From Streptomyces candidus (GTDB taxonomy: Bacteria > Actinomycetota > Actinomycetes > Streptomycetales > Streptomycetaceae), in contig NZ_JACHEM010000008.1 in assembly GCF_014207445.1 (NCBI RefSeq), positions 278,090-342,089 of the forward strand: a stretch of DNA of 64,000 nucleotides. The letters are read 5' to 3'. Each line of letters opens with the position of its first letter. The first letter of the stretch is position 1. The notes below the pieces were generated by a model, which saw only the letters and a list, made by a program, of their open reading frames with translations, was not told where the DNA came from and made no database searches. The translations under genes and the position numbers were made by a program. Positions 31,938 to 41,850 of this stretch are shown piece by piece.

Positions 31938-33602
31938 TTGGCTGAGTTCATCTACACCATGCGCAAGGCGCGTAAAGCGCACGGCGACAAGGTGATTCTC
32001 GACGACGTCTTCCTGAACTTCATGCCCGGCGCGAAGATCGGTGTGGTCGGGCCGAACGGCGCGGGCAAGTCCACCGTTCTCAAGATCATGGCCGGGATCG
32101 AGCAGCCGTCCAACGGTGACGCGTTCCTGTCGCCGGGTTACAGCGTCGGCATCCTCATGCAGGAGCCGAAGCTCGACGAGTCGAAGACCGTCCTGGAGAA
32201 CGTGCAGGACGGCGCCGCCGAACAAATGGGCAAGCTCAAGCGCTTCAACGAGGTCGCCGAGCTCATGGCGACCGACTACAGCGACGCGCTCATGGAGGAG
32301 ATGGGCAAGCTCCAGGAGGACCTGGACCACTCCAACGCCTGGGACCTCGACGCCCAGCTGGAGCAGGCCATGGACGCCCTGGGCTGCCCGCCCGGCGACT
32401 GGCCGGTCACCAACCTCTCCGGTGGCGAGAAGCGCCGGGTGGCGCTGTGCAAGCTGCTGATCGAGGCCCCGGACCTGCTCCTCCTCGACGAGCCCACCAA
32501 CCACCTGGACGCCGAGTCGGTGAACTGGCTGGAGCAGCACCTCGCGAAGTACCCGGGCGCCGTCGTGGCCGTGACCCACGACCGGTACTTCCTGAACAAC
32601 GTCGCCGAGTGGATCCTGGAACTCGACCGCGGCCGGGCCATCCCGTACGAGGGCAACTACTCCACGTACCTGGAGAAGAAGCAGACCCGCCTCAAGGTCG
32701 AGGGCAAGAAGGACGAGAAGCGCGCCAAGCGCCTCAAGGAAGAGCTGGAGTGGGTGCGGTCCAACGCCAAGGGGCGTCAGACCAAGTCCAAGGCCCGTCT
32801 CGCCCGGTACGAGGAGATGGCGGCCGAGGCCGACAAGATGCGGAAGCTGGACTTCGAGGAGATCCAGATCCCGCCGGGCCCGCGTCTGGGCTCCATCGTG
32901 GTCGAGGTCGAGAACCTGTCGAAGGCCTTCGGCGACAAGGTCCTCATCGACGACCTGTCGTTCACGCTGCCGCGCAACGGCATCGTGGGCGTCATCGGCC
33001 CGAACGGCGCCGGCAAGACCACCCTGTTCAAGATGATCCAGGGCCTGGAGACGCCGGACAGCGGTTCGATCAAGGTCGGCGACACGGTCAAGATCTCCTA
33101 CGTCGACCAGAGCCGCGCCAACATCGACCCGAAGAAGACCCTCTGGGCCGTCGTCTCGGACGAGCTGGACTACATCAACGTCGGCCAGGTCGAGATGCCC
33201 TCACGCGCGTACGTCAGCGCGTTCGGCTTCAAGGGCCCGGACCAGCAGAAGCCGGCCGGGGTCCTCTCCGGCGGTGAGCGCAACCGCCTCAACCTCGCGC
33301 TGACCCTCAAGGAGGGCGGCAACCTGCTCCTCCTCGACGAACCGACCAACGACCTCGACGTCGAGACCCTGTCGTCGCTGGAGAACGCGCTGCTGGAGTT
33401 CCCGGGCGCGGCCGTGGTCATCTCCCACGACCGCTGGTTCCTGGACCGGGTGGCCACGCACATCCTCGCGTACGAGGGCGAGTCCCGCTGGTACTGGTTC
33501 GAGGGCAACTTCGAGTCGTACGAGAAGAACAAGATCGAGCGGCTCGGAGCGGACGCGGCCCGTCCGCACCGCGCCACCTACAAGAAGCTCACGCGAGGCT
33601 GA
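31938..33602 (+). CDS. ettA: Energy-dependent translational throttle protein (ABC-F)
   Basis: This 554-residue ABC-F protein binds the ribosomal E site and couples translation to the ATP level. It has two ATPase domains. The first has Walker A GPNGAGKS near residue 38, signature LSGGEKRR and Walker B LLLLDEPTNHLD; the second has GPNGAGKT near residue 358, LSGGERNR and LLLLDEPTNDLD. The arm and interdomain-linker segments of EttA type, rich in Lys/Glu/Arg, are present. There is no membrane domain. The start is a TTG at 31938, which gives LAEFIYTMRKARKAHGDKV as in close homologues; no ATG or GTG in frame gives this N-terminus. The thioesterase gene follows by five bases. Confidence 0.94.
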   Translation: MAEFIYTMRKARKAHGDKVILDDVFLNFMPGAKIGVVGPNGAGKSTVLKIMAGIEQPSNGDAFLSPGYSVGILMQEPKLDESKTVLENVQDGAAEQMGKLKRFNEVAELMATDYSDALMEEMGKLQEDLDHSNAWDLDAQLEQAMDALGCPPGDWPVTNLSGGEKRRVALCKLLIEAPDLLLLDEPTNHLDAESVNWLEQHLAKYPGAVVAVTHDRYFLNNVAEWILELDRGRAIPYEGNYSTYLEKKQTRLKVEGKKDEKRAKRLKEELEWVRSNAKGRQTKSKARLARYEEMAAEADKMRKLDFEEIQIPPGPRLGSIVVEVENLSKAFGDKVLIDDLSFTLPRNGIVGVIGPNGAGKTTLFKMIQGLETPDSGSIKVGDTVKISYVDQSRANIDPKKTLWAVVSDELDYINVGQVEMPSRAYVSAFGFKGPDQQKPAGVLSGGERNRLNLALTLKEGGNLLLLDEPTNDLDVETLSSLENALLEFPGAAVVISHDRWFLDRVATHILAYEGESRWYWFEGNFESYEKNKIERLGADAARPHRATYKKLTRG

Positions 33603-33607
33603 CAGCT

Positions 33608-34069
33608 GTGGCTCGGCACATCTACTCCTGCCCCCTGCGCTGGTCGGACATGGACGCCTTCGGGCACGTCAACAACGTCGTCTTCCTGCGGTACCTGGAA
33701 GAGGCGCGGATCGACTTCATGTTCCGGCTGGCGCCGGGGGAGGGCAGCGAGTCCTTCACGGGCGGGTCCGTCGTGGCCCGGCACGAGATCGACTACGTGC
33801 GGCCCCTCGTCCACCGGCACGAGCCGGTCAGGATCGAGTCGTGGGTGACGAAGATAGGCGCGGCGTCCCTGACGATCGCGTACGAGATCAAGGACCCCGA
33901 GCAGGTGTACGTACGGGCGTCCACGGTGGTGGTCCCGTTCAACCTGGCGGAGGGACGGCCCCGGCGGATCACCGCCGAGGAGAAGTCCTTCCTGCGGGAG
34001 TACCTGGACGACGACGCGCCGCAGGGCGACAGGCCGCGCGGCGGCAAGACGGAGGCTGTCGCGGCATGA
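33608..34069 (+). CDS. Hot-dog fold acyl-CoA thioesterase
   Basis: This 153-residue protein is of the 4-hydroxybenzoyl-CoA thioesterase/YbgC type. The motif RWSDMDAFGHVNNVVFLRYLEEAR at residues 11-34 contains the catalytic aspartate (DMDAFGHVNN), and HEIDYVRPL follows. It would hydrolyse an acyl-CoA of unknown chain type. The start is GTG at 33608. It lies five bases after ettA and overlaps the next gene by four bases, so the three form an operon. Confidence 0.88.
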   Translation: MARHIYSCPLRWSDMDAFGHVNNVVFLRYLEEARIDFMFRLAPGEGSESFTGGSVVARHEIDYVRPLVHRHEPVRIESWVTKIGAASLTIAYEIKDPEQVYVRASTVVVPFNLAEGRPRRITAEEKSFLREYLDDDAPQGDRPRGGKTEAVAA

Positions 34070-34743
34070 CGGTGCAGGCGGGGGCCCGGACCCTGGAACT
34101 CGACGGCGCGGGGGAGGCGGCGGACCTCGCCGCCTTCCTCGGCCGGCTGCTCCACTACGACCGGGCCGCCGCCGTCCGCCTCCAGGCGCAGGGCGGTGCG
34201 CTCGCCGTCTTCGGGCGGCCCCCGTCCTTCGACGTGCTGGCGGTGCGCACCGCACGCCTCGCGCGGCCCGCCGAACTCGACGCGACCGTCTCCGCCGGTG
34301 AACTCCTCGAAGCGATCGACGCGTCGACGGGTGCCGTACAGGTGCCGCGCGCCGTCACCGGGCCGCCGTGGGCCGGACTGCTGCCGCCGCGCGGCGGCTG
34401 GCGCCAGGTGACCGACGGGGTGCCCGACGCCGCGGCCCTGCGCGGTGTCGTGGCGGCCGCCGTCGCCGAATTCCGGGCGCGTGACGAGGAGTTGGCGCCC
34501 GAGGGGCGGACCCGGGAGGCCCGGGACCGGATCGGCCGGGACATCTGGTCGCGGACACTGGGCACCACCGAACTCCCGCTGCGCGCCGTGCACGCCGCGC
34601 AGTCGCTGGGCTTCGTGCGGCCGGGCGTACCGGTCGCGCTGTTCTCCGCGGGGGGCTGGCTGCGGCTCCGTACCCCCTACGGGTCGGTGTCGGTACGCAG
34701 GACGGCGGGCGGACTGGGTGCGCTGACCGTCGCACCGGCCTGA
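34066..34743 (+). CDS. Conserved hypothetical protein in the ettA operon
   Basis: This 225-residue cytosolic protein opens with a helical N-terminal part (EAADLAAFLGRLLHYDRAAAVRLQ). It continues with LAVFGRPPSFDVLAVRTARL, a PPRGGWRQVTDG loop near residue 108, and ends with a short beta-rich stretch, GWLRLRTPYGSVSVRR. I recognise no enzyme motif. Its ATG overlaps the thioesterase stop codon (ATGA). The same trio, ettA, thioesterase and this protein, is familiar in Streptomyces, but the function is unknown. Confidence 0.8.
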   Translation: MTVQAGARTLELDGAGEAADLAAFLGRLLHYDRAAAVRLQAQGGALAVFGRPPSFDVLAVRTARLARPAELDATVSAGELLEAIDASTGAVQVPRAVTGPPWAGLLPPRGGWRQVTDGVPDAAALRGVVAAAVAEFRARDEELAPEGRTREARDRIGRDIWSRTLGTTELPLRAVHAAQSLGFVRPGVPVALFSAGGWLRLRTPYGSVSVRRTAGGLGALTVAPA

Positions 34744-34749
34744 CCGAGG

Positions 34750-34777
34750 GGCCCGCGTGCGCAATGCCGCGCGGGCC
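34750..34777. terminator. Bidirectional hairpin between convergent operons
   Basis: An 8-bp stem GGCCCGCG (34750-34757) pairs with CGCGGGCC (34770-34777) around a 12-base loop, seven bases after one stop codon and nine bases before the other. Confidence 0.65.
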
Positions 34778-34785
34778 GGCGCCGG

Positions 34786-35736
34786 TTACGGCTGGTCGTC
34801 CGGCCACACCCCGATGTGGTCCTGTTCCAGTTCCAGCACGACGCGGTGCCGCATGCCCAGGGACTCCGTGTACTCGGCGGGCAGTTGCAGGCGGCCGGCC
34901 CGGTCCAGCATCGCGTACTCGCGGGCGACCACCGACTCCTGGCCGGTCTCCGCGTCGACCTCGGTGCGCCGCAGGACCTCCGTGGAGGTGCGGCCGTCGC
35001 GGATGGCGACCGTACGGCGGACCTCGGAGGCGACCGACTGGTCGTGCGTGACGATGACGATCGTGGTGCCCAGCTCCTCGTTGGCGCGCCGGAAAGCGCC
35101 GAAGATCTGGTCGGCGGTCGCGGAGTCCAGCTCGCCCGTCGGCTCGTCGGCGAGGAGTACCGAGGGCTGGTTGGCGAGGGCCACCGCGATCGCCACCCGC
35201 TGCTGCTGGCCGCCCGAGATCTGTGCGGGGCGCCGGTCGCGGCAGTCGGCGACGCCCATCATGGCGAGCAGTTCGTCGACCCGCGCCGTGCGCGCGGCGT
35301 TCTTGCCACGCCCCGTCAACTGCATCGGCAGCGCCACGTTCTGAGCGGACGTCAGGTACGGGAGGAGGTTGCGGGCGGTCTGCTGCCAGATGAAGCCGAC
35401 GACGCTGCGCCGGTAGTGCAGCCGCTCCTTGGCGCCCATCGTCAGCAGGTCGCAGCCCGCCACCCGCGCGGCACCGGCGGTCGGGGTGTCCAGCCCCGCC
35501 AGGATGTTCATGAGCGTCGACTTGCCGCTGCCCGACGCGCCCACCAGGGCCATCAGGTCGCCGTCCTGGACGAGGAGGTCGAGGCCCTGGAGTGCCTGCA
35601 CCTCCACCCCGTCCGTGCTGAAGACGCGCACCAGCCGGTCGCAGGTGATCAGCGCGTCGTGGCCGTAGCCGGGCCGCTCGCGCCGCGACGTCGCCCGGCG
35701 CTCCAGCTCCGCGAGGGTCGTGGTGGTGTCGGTCAT
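34786..35736 (-). CDS. ABC transporter ATPase of the MacB/LolD type
   Basis: This 316-residue ATPase energises the two FtsX-type permeases encoded upstream. Walker A GASGSGKST is near residue 66, the Q-loop is in GFIWQQTARNLLPYL, the signature is ISGGQQQR and Walker B is VLLADEPTGELDS. The Gly-Glu-Leu in the D-loop region is typical of this class. A C-terminal extension of about 70 residues (from TEVLRRTEVDAETG) goes beyond the ATPase core. Its ATG overlaps the stop codon of the adjacent permease gene by four bases. These systems work mechanically on envelope substrates and do not transport through a channel. Confidence 0.9.
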   Translation of the reverse strand: MTDTTTTLAELERRATSRRERPGYGHDALITCDRLVRVFSTDGVEVQALQGLDLLVQDGDLMALVGASGSGKSTLMNILAGLDTPTAGAARVAGCDLLTMGAKERLHYRRSVVGFIWQQTARNLLPYLTSAQNVALPMQLTGRGKNAARTARVDELLAMMGVADCRDRRPAQISGGQQQRVAIAVALANQPSVLLADEPTGELDSATADQIFGAFRRANEELGTTIVIVTHDQSVASEVRRTVAIRDGRTSTEVLRRTEVDAETGQESVVAREYAMLDRAGRLQLPAEYTESLGMRHRVVLELEQDHIGVWPDDQP

Positions 35737-38489
35737 CGCGTGTCTCCCGCTCTGAGTTCGGTCGTCGTCGTACGTCGCGTGGTCCACCACGCCTGGCCCG
35801 CCGCCACTCCCACCGCGACACCCACCACCGCGAGCGCCGGCACGAACAGCGACCACGCGTCCGGGCGCAGCGCGACGGGCACGGTGATCCCCGCCTGCGC
35901 CCGCGCGGCCAGTGCCAGGGTGTCCAGGTCGATGTCGGGAGCGAGCAGCCGGATCGCCGCCCAGCTCACCAGCACCCCGCCGCACGCCGCCAGCAACGCC
36001 TGCGGCAGCGACTCGAAGACCAGCAGCCCGCGCCCGCTGCCGCGGCTCAGCCCCATCGTGCGCAGCCTGGCCAGCAGCGCGCGGCGCTCCGGCGCGGCCT
36101 GGAGCAGCGACAGCAGCACCGCCAGGACGGCGTAGCCAGCCCCGGCCGCGACCGCCGACACGTACACCCCTCCGGCGCCCTGCTGGAGCGGCCCGTCGGC
36201 GTACGCGGCGATCCTCTCCGTCCGCACGTGAACCGGCACGGCCGGGCCGGCCGCGCTGCGCAGCGCCGTCGGGTCCAGTCCCTCCCCGGTGACCATGAGG
36301 GCGGTCGGACGGTGCCCCGGCAGCGCCGCACTGCTCACCATGAGGAACTCGGTGTCGCGCAGCGCCGGGGTGGACGGCACGACCTGGGCCGTACGCGCGG
36401 TGAAGCTCCCCCCGAGGAGATGGCTGCGCAGTTCCACGTCCGTGCCCCGGCCCAGCCGTTGCGCGGCCTTAGGCGAGGCGAGGACGGGGAACGCCCGCCC
36501 CTCGCCTCCCCCGTCCAGCGCGGCGGCGTCGAACGCGCCGATGCCGGTACGGGCCGCCAGCCGCGCGTACGACGCCGGGTCGACCGCCAGCAGGGTCACG
36601 TCGTCCCCGCCGTCGGGCATCGACACCCAGGGGTCGATGCCGACCGGGCTGACCTCGCGCACCCCGGCGGCCGCGCGCACCGCCGCGAGGGACCGCGCGT
36701 CGAAGCTCTTCCCGGGCCCCTTCTGCAGCCGGGCGTCCGCGCCCACCTCGTCGGTGGCCGCCCGCTGCCGGGAGTCGGCCACGCCGGCCAGTACGGAACC
36801 GCCGAACGCGGCCGTGGTCAGAGCGATCAGCAGGGCCAGCAGCGGCAGCATCGCCGTGGCCGGGGCCCGGCCCGCACGGGCCGCCGAGAGGAAGCCGACC
36901 GCCCCCCGGCGCAGCGCCAGCGGGCGCGACACCAGCCGCAGCGGCAGCGGATACAGCCGTACGAGCAGCAGCGAGGCGACCACGCCGACCAGTACCGGCG
37001 CGGCACTGACCAACTGGTCCGTCCCGGCGTCGGTGCCGCGCCTGCGCAGCGCGACCACCGCGCCCAGCGTCAGCACCACGACGGTGAGTTCGGCGACCGT
37101 GCGTCTGCGGGACGGCCTCGCGCGGACGGTGTCGGTGCGGTCGCTGTGCGCGCTCGGCCGCAGATGGGCGACGGCCGCCCGTACCGGCAGACCCGTGCAG
37201 GCCACCAGCGCGACGGCCGCGGCGGCCAGCACCGACGCCGTGGTCCGGGCGCCGGGCAGCAGCAGGTACGCGGCCAGCCAGCCGGCCGCGGCGGCCGGGA
37301 CCGCGACCACCGCCAGCTCGGCGCACAACCGGCCCGCCATGCCCCACAGGGACCCGCCCCGGGCCCGCAGCAGAGCCAGCTCGGCGGCCCGGCGGGCCCC
37401 GGCCAGCGCCCCGGCCATCAGGAGCACCACCCCGGCGACCGCCCCGACGCCGAACGCGGCGACGGCGACGACCGGATCGATCGCGGCACGGGCGCCCCGA
37501 TAGGCGTCGACGAGGCCCTCGAAGTCGGAGGCGACCGTCAGCGTCTCCCCGATCTCCTCGCGCAGCGCCACCAGCCCGTGCCCGCTCTCCAGGGCCGCCA
37601 CCGCGGACGTCAGCCGCGGCACGTCGGGTGCGGTGAGCCCGCCGGTGCCGGGCGCCAGGTCCCAGAACTGCTCGGGAGCCGCGGTCAGCCCGGTGAGCGC
37701 GGGGCCCGCCTCGGGAGGCAGCATCAGGGTGCCCACCCAGTGCGACACGTCTCCGGTCTTGTCGGCGACCAGTTCCGGAGTGTGCAGGGTCGTGTCGATG
37801 CTCCAGTACGGGGACTTCGGGGCGAGGGGTTCGACGATCCCCGTCACCCGCACCTCCGCCTTGCCGCCCAGCGGCAGCGCGTCGAGATGCACCACCGAGC
37901 CGGCCTTGATGCGCATCGTCTCCGCGGTCGCGGAGGTGACCGTGGCCTCCAGCGCGACGACTTCGGGGGGACCGGGCGGGTCTCCCGCGGGAGCGCGCGG
38001 AGCGAGGGTGTGAACGGGTGCGCGGCCGGCGACGAGCCGGGAGTGCCGGGGCAGCTCCGAGCGCGTCGTGAGCAGGAACTGCGGACCCCTCGGACTGACC
38101 CGGGGCAGCCACTTGTCCGTCGCGTCCGACCGCTGGGGCAGGCGCACCCCGTACGCGGAGGACGCGCTGTCCACCCGCAGCGGGCGCTCCGGGATCCGCA
38201 GCGCCGCCTGGAAGCGGTCCTTCATCGTCCCGGGCGCGAGGGCGCTCTCACGTGCCTCCGGCGAGTGGTCCAGGTTCGCCTCCGCCGCCATGAGGCGCAG
38301 GTTGCGCTGCGAAGCGGGCGAGGAGGCGATCTGATGGCGGAGCCCGGCGTCCTGGTAGCGGTCCAGCGCCCGCGGGAACGCGGCGGCGAGGAACGCGGTG
38401 ACGAGAACCAGTACGGCCAGGGCCACCGCGGCACCGGGAGCGGCACGCAGCCGGGTGCGGACCCAGGGGGCGACAGCGCGGGTGTTCAT
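35733..38489 (-). CDS. FtsX-like ABC permease (second of pair)
   Basis: This 918-residue membrane protein has an N-terminal helix (AVALAVLVLVTAFLAAAFP), a large extracytoplasmic domain, and two FtsX-type membrane blocks (near residues 330-520 and at the C-terminus). Extra loops lie between them. It pairs with the larger permease immediately upstream and the MacB-type ATPase downstream. I chose the ATG at 38489, which overlaps the previous stop codon as TGATG; the open frame continues far upstream antisense to nothing coding. The substrate is unknown. Confidence 0.88.
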   Translation of the reverse strand: MNTRAVAPWVRTRLRAAPGAAVALAVLVLVTAFLAAAFPRALDRYQDAGLRHQIASSPASQRNLRLMAAEANLDHSPEARESALAPGTMKDRFQAALRIPERPLRVDSASSAYGVRLPQRSDATDKWLPRVSPRGPQFLLTTRSELPRHSRLVAGRAPVHTLAPRAPAGDPPGPPEVVALEATVTSATAETMRIKAGSVVHLDALPLGGKAEVRVTGIVEPLAPKSPYWSIDTTLHTPELVADKTGDVSHWVGTLMLPPEAGPALTGLTAAPEQFWDLAPGTGGLTAPDVPRLTSAVAALESGHGLVALREEIGETLTVASDFEGLVDAYRGARAAIDPVVAVAAFGVGAVAGVVLLMAGALAGARRAAELALLRARGGSLWGMAGRLCAELAVVAVPAAAAGWLAAYLLLPGARTTASVLAAAAVALVACTGLPVRAAVAHLRPSAHSDRTDTVRARPSRRRTVAELTVVVLTLGAVVALRRRGTDAGTDQLVSAAPVLVGVVASLLLVRLYPLPLRLVSRPLALRRGAVGFLSAARAGRAPATAMLPLLALLIALTTAAFGGSVLAGVADSRQRAATDEVGADARLQKGPGKSFDARSLAAVRAAAGVREVSPVGIDPWVSMPDGGDDVTLLAVDPASYARLAARTGIGAFDAAALDGGGEGRAFPVLASPKAAQRLGRGTDVELRSHLLGGSFTARTAQVVPSTPALRDTEFLMVSSAALPGHRPTALMVTGEGLDPTALRSAAGPAVPVHVRTERIAAYADGPLQQGAGGVYVSAVAAGAGYAVLAVLLSLLQAAPERRALLARLRTMGLSRGSGRGLLVFESLPQALLAACGGVLVSWAAIRLLAPDIDLDTLALAARAQAGITVPVALRPDAWSLFVPALAVVGVAVGVAAGQAWWTTRRTTTTELRAGDTR

Positions 38490-41400
38490 CAGTTGCCGCC
38501 TCCGTGGACGCGCAGGGTGGTGGCCGGGTCGCCGCGGCGCAGCGCGAGCACCAGGACGACCAGCAGGGGTACGGCGACGACACCGGCCAGCAGCAGCGCG
38601 ACCTGACCGGCGGGCAGCTGCACCAGCACGCCCGGCAGCGGCTGGGCGGCCTGCCCGGTCAGCACGATCAGCGGGACGACCGCCCGGGTCAGCACCGCGC
38701 CGAGGGCGAGCCCCACCACCAGTGCGATGCCGATCAGCAGGGACTGCTCCACGGCGATCAGCCGGGCCAGCTGCCGCGGCGGCGCGCCGAGCGCCTTGAG
38801 CACCGCGAACTCCGCGGTCCGCTCCCGCAGGGAGCCCGCCGCGCCCACCGCGAAGCCGACGGCCGCGAGCAGCGCGGCCACCACGGCCACCGCCAGGAGG
38901 GCCGACTGCGGGCCGGCGCCGAGCGGGTCGTCGTACAGCTCCCGCACGGTCTCGTCCCGCACGACGACCTGTTCGGGGTCGACGTCGGGGCGGCCGCGCA
39001 GCGCGGACGCCACCTCGGCCGTCTTCCCCGGGGCGGTGGCCAGCCACCACTCGTCGGGCGGCAGCGCGGGCGCGCCCAGCCGGGACAGCTCCTGATTGAC
39101 GGCACGCAGGTCGAGCAGGAGGCCGCCGCCGTCCGGCGTGACGTCGTCGCCGGCTGCGGCGGCCGAGGTGGCGGGGCCGGTGGTGGGCAGGTGCCGCAGG
39201 CCGCCGACGATGCGGAAGGACAGCGGGACACCGTTGAGGTCCAGGTCGAGTTCGGTGCCGATCTCCGCGGACGAGGACGCGAGGAAGGCGTCGGTCGCGT
39301 AGGCGGACACGGCGAGCGGTCTGGCGCCGACGGAGGTCAGGCGCACGGAGGTGGTGGCTTCCGCGCCGTACCTGTATTCGTGGTCCGCCGGGTAGGGGCT
39401 CGCTCCGGTCGCGTACCGGACCCGAAGCAGGGCGCCGGCCCCCGAACCCGGCGAGAGGTCGGTGCGGGCTCCGTCCTGGCCCACGTGTTCCTTCAGCAGG
39501 TCCACCGCGTGGCCGTTCCAGCGCAGGGCCTTCGGCGCCGGTGCCGCACTTCCGTCCGCGCCGCGCACCGCGTGCAGGGTCAGCTCGTGCAGCTCCTGCC
39601 GTGCGTAAGGCTGCGGGACGGTCGCCTCGACGCCGGTGAGGTACAGCGGGCGGGCCGGGCGGCCCACCGCCCGGGTGACGTCGACGGTGAGGCGGGCGGT
39701 CCGCCCGTCGGCGCTGAGGTTCCCGGCGGGCAGCCGGTGGGTCAGGCCGTACCGGTCCTCCACGGACACCACCAGCGTCGGCCGCACCCGCGAGACCGCG
39801 CCGTCGTCCGTGCGCAGTGAGGCGTCCAGCAGGAAGATGTCGCCGTCGGGCAGGGGGATCCCGGGGCGGTCCTTGTCGGGAACGCGCATGCCCGCGGTGC
39901 GCCGGACGAGGTCCCGGTCGCCGTCGATCAGATCGCCGCGCAGCATCAGGTTCTCGGACGCGTGCGCGGTGTCCAGGGCGAGCATCGTCGCCGTCCGGTT
40001 GCCCGACAGCGGCACCGGGCGGCGGGCGGCCGGCGCGGCCGACGTCACCCCGGGCAGGGCGGCGTACGGAACCTCCTGACCGGAACCGGCGGACGAGGCG
40101 GCGCCGGAGACACGGATCGAGGCGCCGGAGCGGAAGTCGGCCTGGTCCTCCTGGGAACGGTCCCACGAGGCGCCCTGCCCGATCGCCAGCATGCCCATGG
40201 CGACGGCCAGCACCAGCAGCAGCACCGGTCCCGACCCGCGCATCGGCCGACGGCTCAGCTGCCAGCCCGCGAGCGCGGCGGGCAGCCCGCGCCCCCGGGC
40301 GGCGCGTTTCTCCGCGAGCCGCGCCAGCGGCGGCAGCAGCCGCAGCGTCAGCACGGTGCCCGCGAGCAGCGCGAGCGCCGGGGCGGCGACGAGCAGCGGG
40401 TCCACCCCGAGGTCACCGCCGGGGTTGCCGCTCAACGGCCCGCTGCCCGAGGTCTGCCGGTCCAGCTGCCAGTACGCGACGGCCGCGACCAGCAGCAGCG
40501 CCAGGTCCGCGCCCGCCTTCAGCGGCGCGGGCACCGAACGGCCCCGGGAACCGCGGCCCGAGGTGATCGCCGGCACGACGACGGCCGCGGCACAGCCGAG
40601 CCCGACGCCCAGACCGACCAGCCAGACCGACACCGCACCCAGGACGCCGCCGGCGTCCAGCGTCAGCCCGATCCGGCCGAGCGCGCCCTGTCCGGACAGC
40701 AGCCGGGTCAGCGGGCCGGCGAGCAGCGGTGCGACGAGGATGGCGGGCAGGGCCAGCAGTGCGGCCTCGACGGCGGCCAGCCCCACGACGCGCCGCCGGG
40801 AGCCGCCGCGGGCCATCAGCAATTCGGTCTCGCCCGCCCGCTCGGTGCTCAGCAGGCGTGCCACCAGCAACAGGGCGTATCCGGCGAGCAGGATCAGCTG
40901 GAGCGAGACGATCAACAGCGTGGACCGGGACACCAGCAGCGACCGCTCGGCCTGGTCGAGCACCTGGGGGAGCCCGTGGGAGACGGAGGCCGAGTTCTGC
41001 AGCGGAGGGGTCTTGGTGAGGCGGTCGGCGCCCGCGACGGCCGCTGCGCGCAGCGCGTCGATGCGTCCGGTGTGCACGCCCGAGAAGTCGGCGGTGACCA
41101 GCCAGGAGACACTGCCCGCCGAGACCGCCGAGGAACGCAGCAGGCCCGGATCGACGAGCAGCGGCCCGTACGTGGTGAAGCTGCCCACGCGGATGCCGCG
41201 GCCGTTCAGGTCCTCCAGCTTCCAGTACGGGTCGGCGAGGCGCCTGGGCTCGTACAGGCCGGTGATCCTGACCTTGCGGGCCGGGCCGGAGAGACGGTCG
41301 GTGAGGGTGAGGACCGTGGGGCCAGGGGTGACCCGGAGCTGTTCGGCAGCGTTGTCGGGAAGCGCGACCTCGATGACCTCACCGGGGTTCTTCGGCGCGG

Positions 41401-41821
41401 GTTTCGGCCAGACGCCGGCGGTCAGCCGCACCTGGGCCCGGTCCAGCCCGGCGAACAGGGTCAGGTCGGGCTCGCCCTCGGGGGACGCGCCGGGCCGCAG
41501 GGACCGGGGCAGGGCGTAGCTCCCCGACTGGTCCAGCTGGGAGATGCGGGTCGGCAGCCCGTCGAAGGTGCGGCGGGCGGCCTCCCGTACGACCTCGTCC
41601 GCCTCGGCGCGCTGCGTTCCGGGGACGTTGCTGCTGGAGATGGCGAGCGCGACGGCCGACGCGTCGCGGGTGCCCAGTGCACGCTGGAGGCCCGCATCCC
41701 CGATCGAGTTGGAGAACGCCGCGAGCGCCGCCAGGACGGATGTCGTCAGCAGGACCGCCAGGAGGGCGGCCGTGAGCAGCAGCCGGTGCGCCCGTACCCG
41801 CAGAAAGACAAATCCGGTCAC
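38489..41821 (-). CDS. FtsX-like ABC permease (first of pair)
   Basis: This 1110-residue membrane protein opens with MTGFVFLRVRAHRLLLTAALL as a signal-anchor. It has a large outer domain (residues 50-290), FtsX membrane blocks near 295-460 and 510-545, a second large outer domain (545-920), and a final four-helix FtsX block (SLRERTAEFAVLKALGAPPR). This double-block layout is typical of actinomycete DUF214 permeases. It is the first gene of a three-gene operon, and a perfect palindrome lies 14-29 bases before its start. Confidence 0.9.
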   Translation of the reverse strand: MTGFVFLRVRAHRLLLTAALLAVLLTTSVLAALAAFSNSIGDAGLQRALGTRDASAVALAISSSNVPGTQRAEADEVVREAARRTFDGLPTRISQLDQSGSYALPRSLRPGASPEGEPDLTLFAGLDRAQVRLTAGVWPKPAPKNPGEVIEVALPDNAAEQLRVTPGPTVLTLTDRLSGPARKVRITGLYEPRRLADPYWKLEDLNGRGIRVGSFTTYGPLLVDPGLLRSSAVSAGSVSWLVTADFSGVHTGRIDALRAAAVAGADRLTKTPPLQNSASVSHGLPQVLDQAERSLLVSRSTLLIVSLQLILLAGYALLLVARLLSTERAGETELLMARGGSRRRVVGLAAVEAALLALPAILVAPLLAGPLTRLLSGQGALGRIGLTLDAGGVLGAVSVWLVGLGVGLGCAAAVVVPAITSGRGSRGRSVPAPLKAGADLALLLVAAVAYWQLDRQTSGSGPLSGNPGGDLGVDPLLVAAPALALLAGTVLTLRLLPPLARLAEKRAARGRGLPAALAGWQLSRRPMRGSGPVLLLVLAVAMGMLAIGQGASWDRSQEDQADFRSGASIRVSGAASSAGSGQEVPYAALPGVTSAAPAARRPVPLSGNRTATMLALDTAHASENLMLRGDLIDGDRDLVRRTAGMRVPDKDRPGIPLPDGDIFLLDASLRTDDGAVSRVRPTLVVSVEDRYGLTHRLPAGNLSADGRTARLTVDVTRAVGRPARPLYLTGVEATVPQPYARQELHELTLHAVRGADGSAAPAPKALRWNGHAVDLLKEHVGQDGARTDLSPGSGAGALLRVRYATGASPYPADHEYRYGAEATTSVRLTSVGARPLAVSAYATDAFLASSSAEIGTELDLDLNGVPLSFRIVGGLRHLPTTGPATSAAAAGDDVTPDGGGLLLDLRAVNQELSRLGAPALPPDEWWLATAPGKTAEVASALRGRPDVDPEQVVVRDETVRELYDDPLGAGPQSALLAVAVVAALLAAVGFAVGAAGSLRERTAEFAVLKALGAPPRQLARLIAVEQSLLIGIALVVGLALGAVLTRAVVPLIVLTGQAAQPLPGVLVQLPAGQVALLLAGVVAVPLLVVLVLALRRGDPATTLRVHGGGN

Positions 41822-41834
41822 CCGTCCCCCAACT

Positions 41835-41850
41835 GCAAGAAAGTTCTTGC
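41835..41850 (-). promoter_or_regulatory. Palindrome at the start of the FtsX-ABC operon
   Basis: A perfect inverted repeat GCAAGAA-AG-TTCTTGC lies 14-29 bases upstream of the first permease start codon. This position would overlap the promoter or the transcription start, as expected for a repressor site. No cognate regulator is encoded next to it. Confidence 0.6.

Noticed and set aside
33608..34743. Thioesterase and following unknown gene as part of a biosynthetic cluster
   Set aside because: No synthase, carrier protein or tailoring enzyme is nearby. The genes are coupled to ettA, a conserved housekeeping gene.
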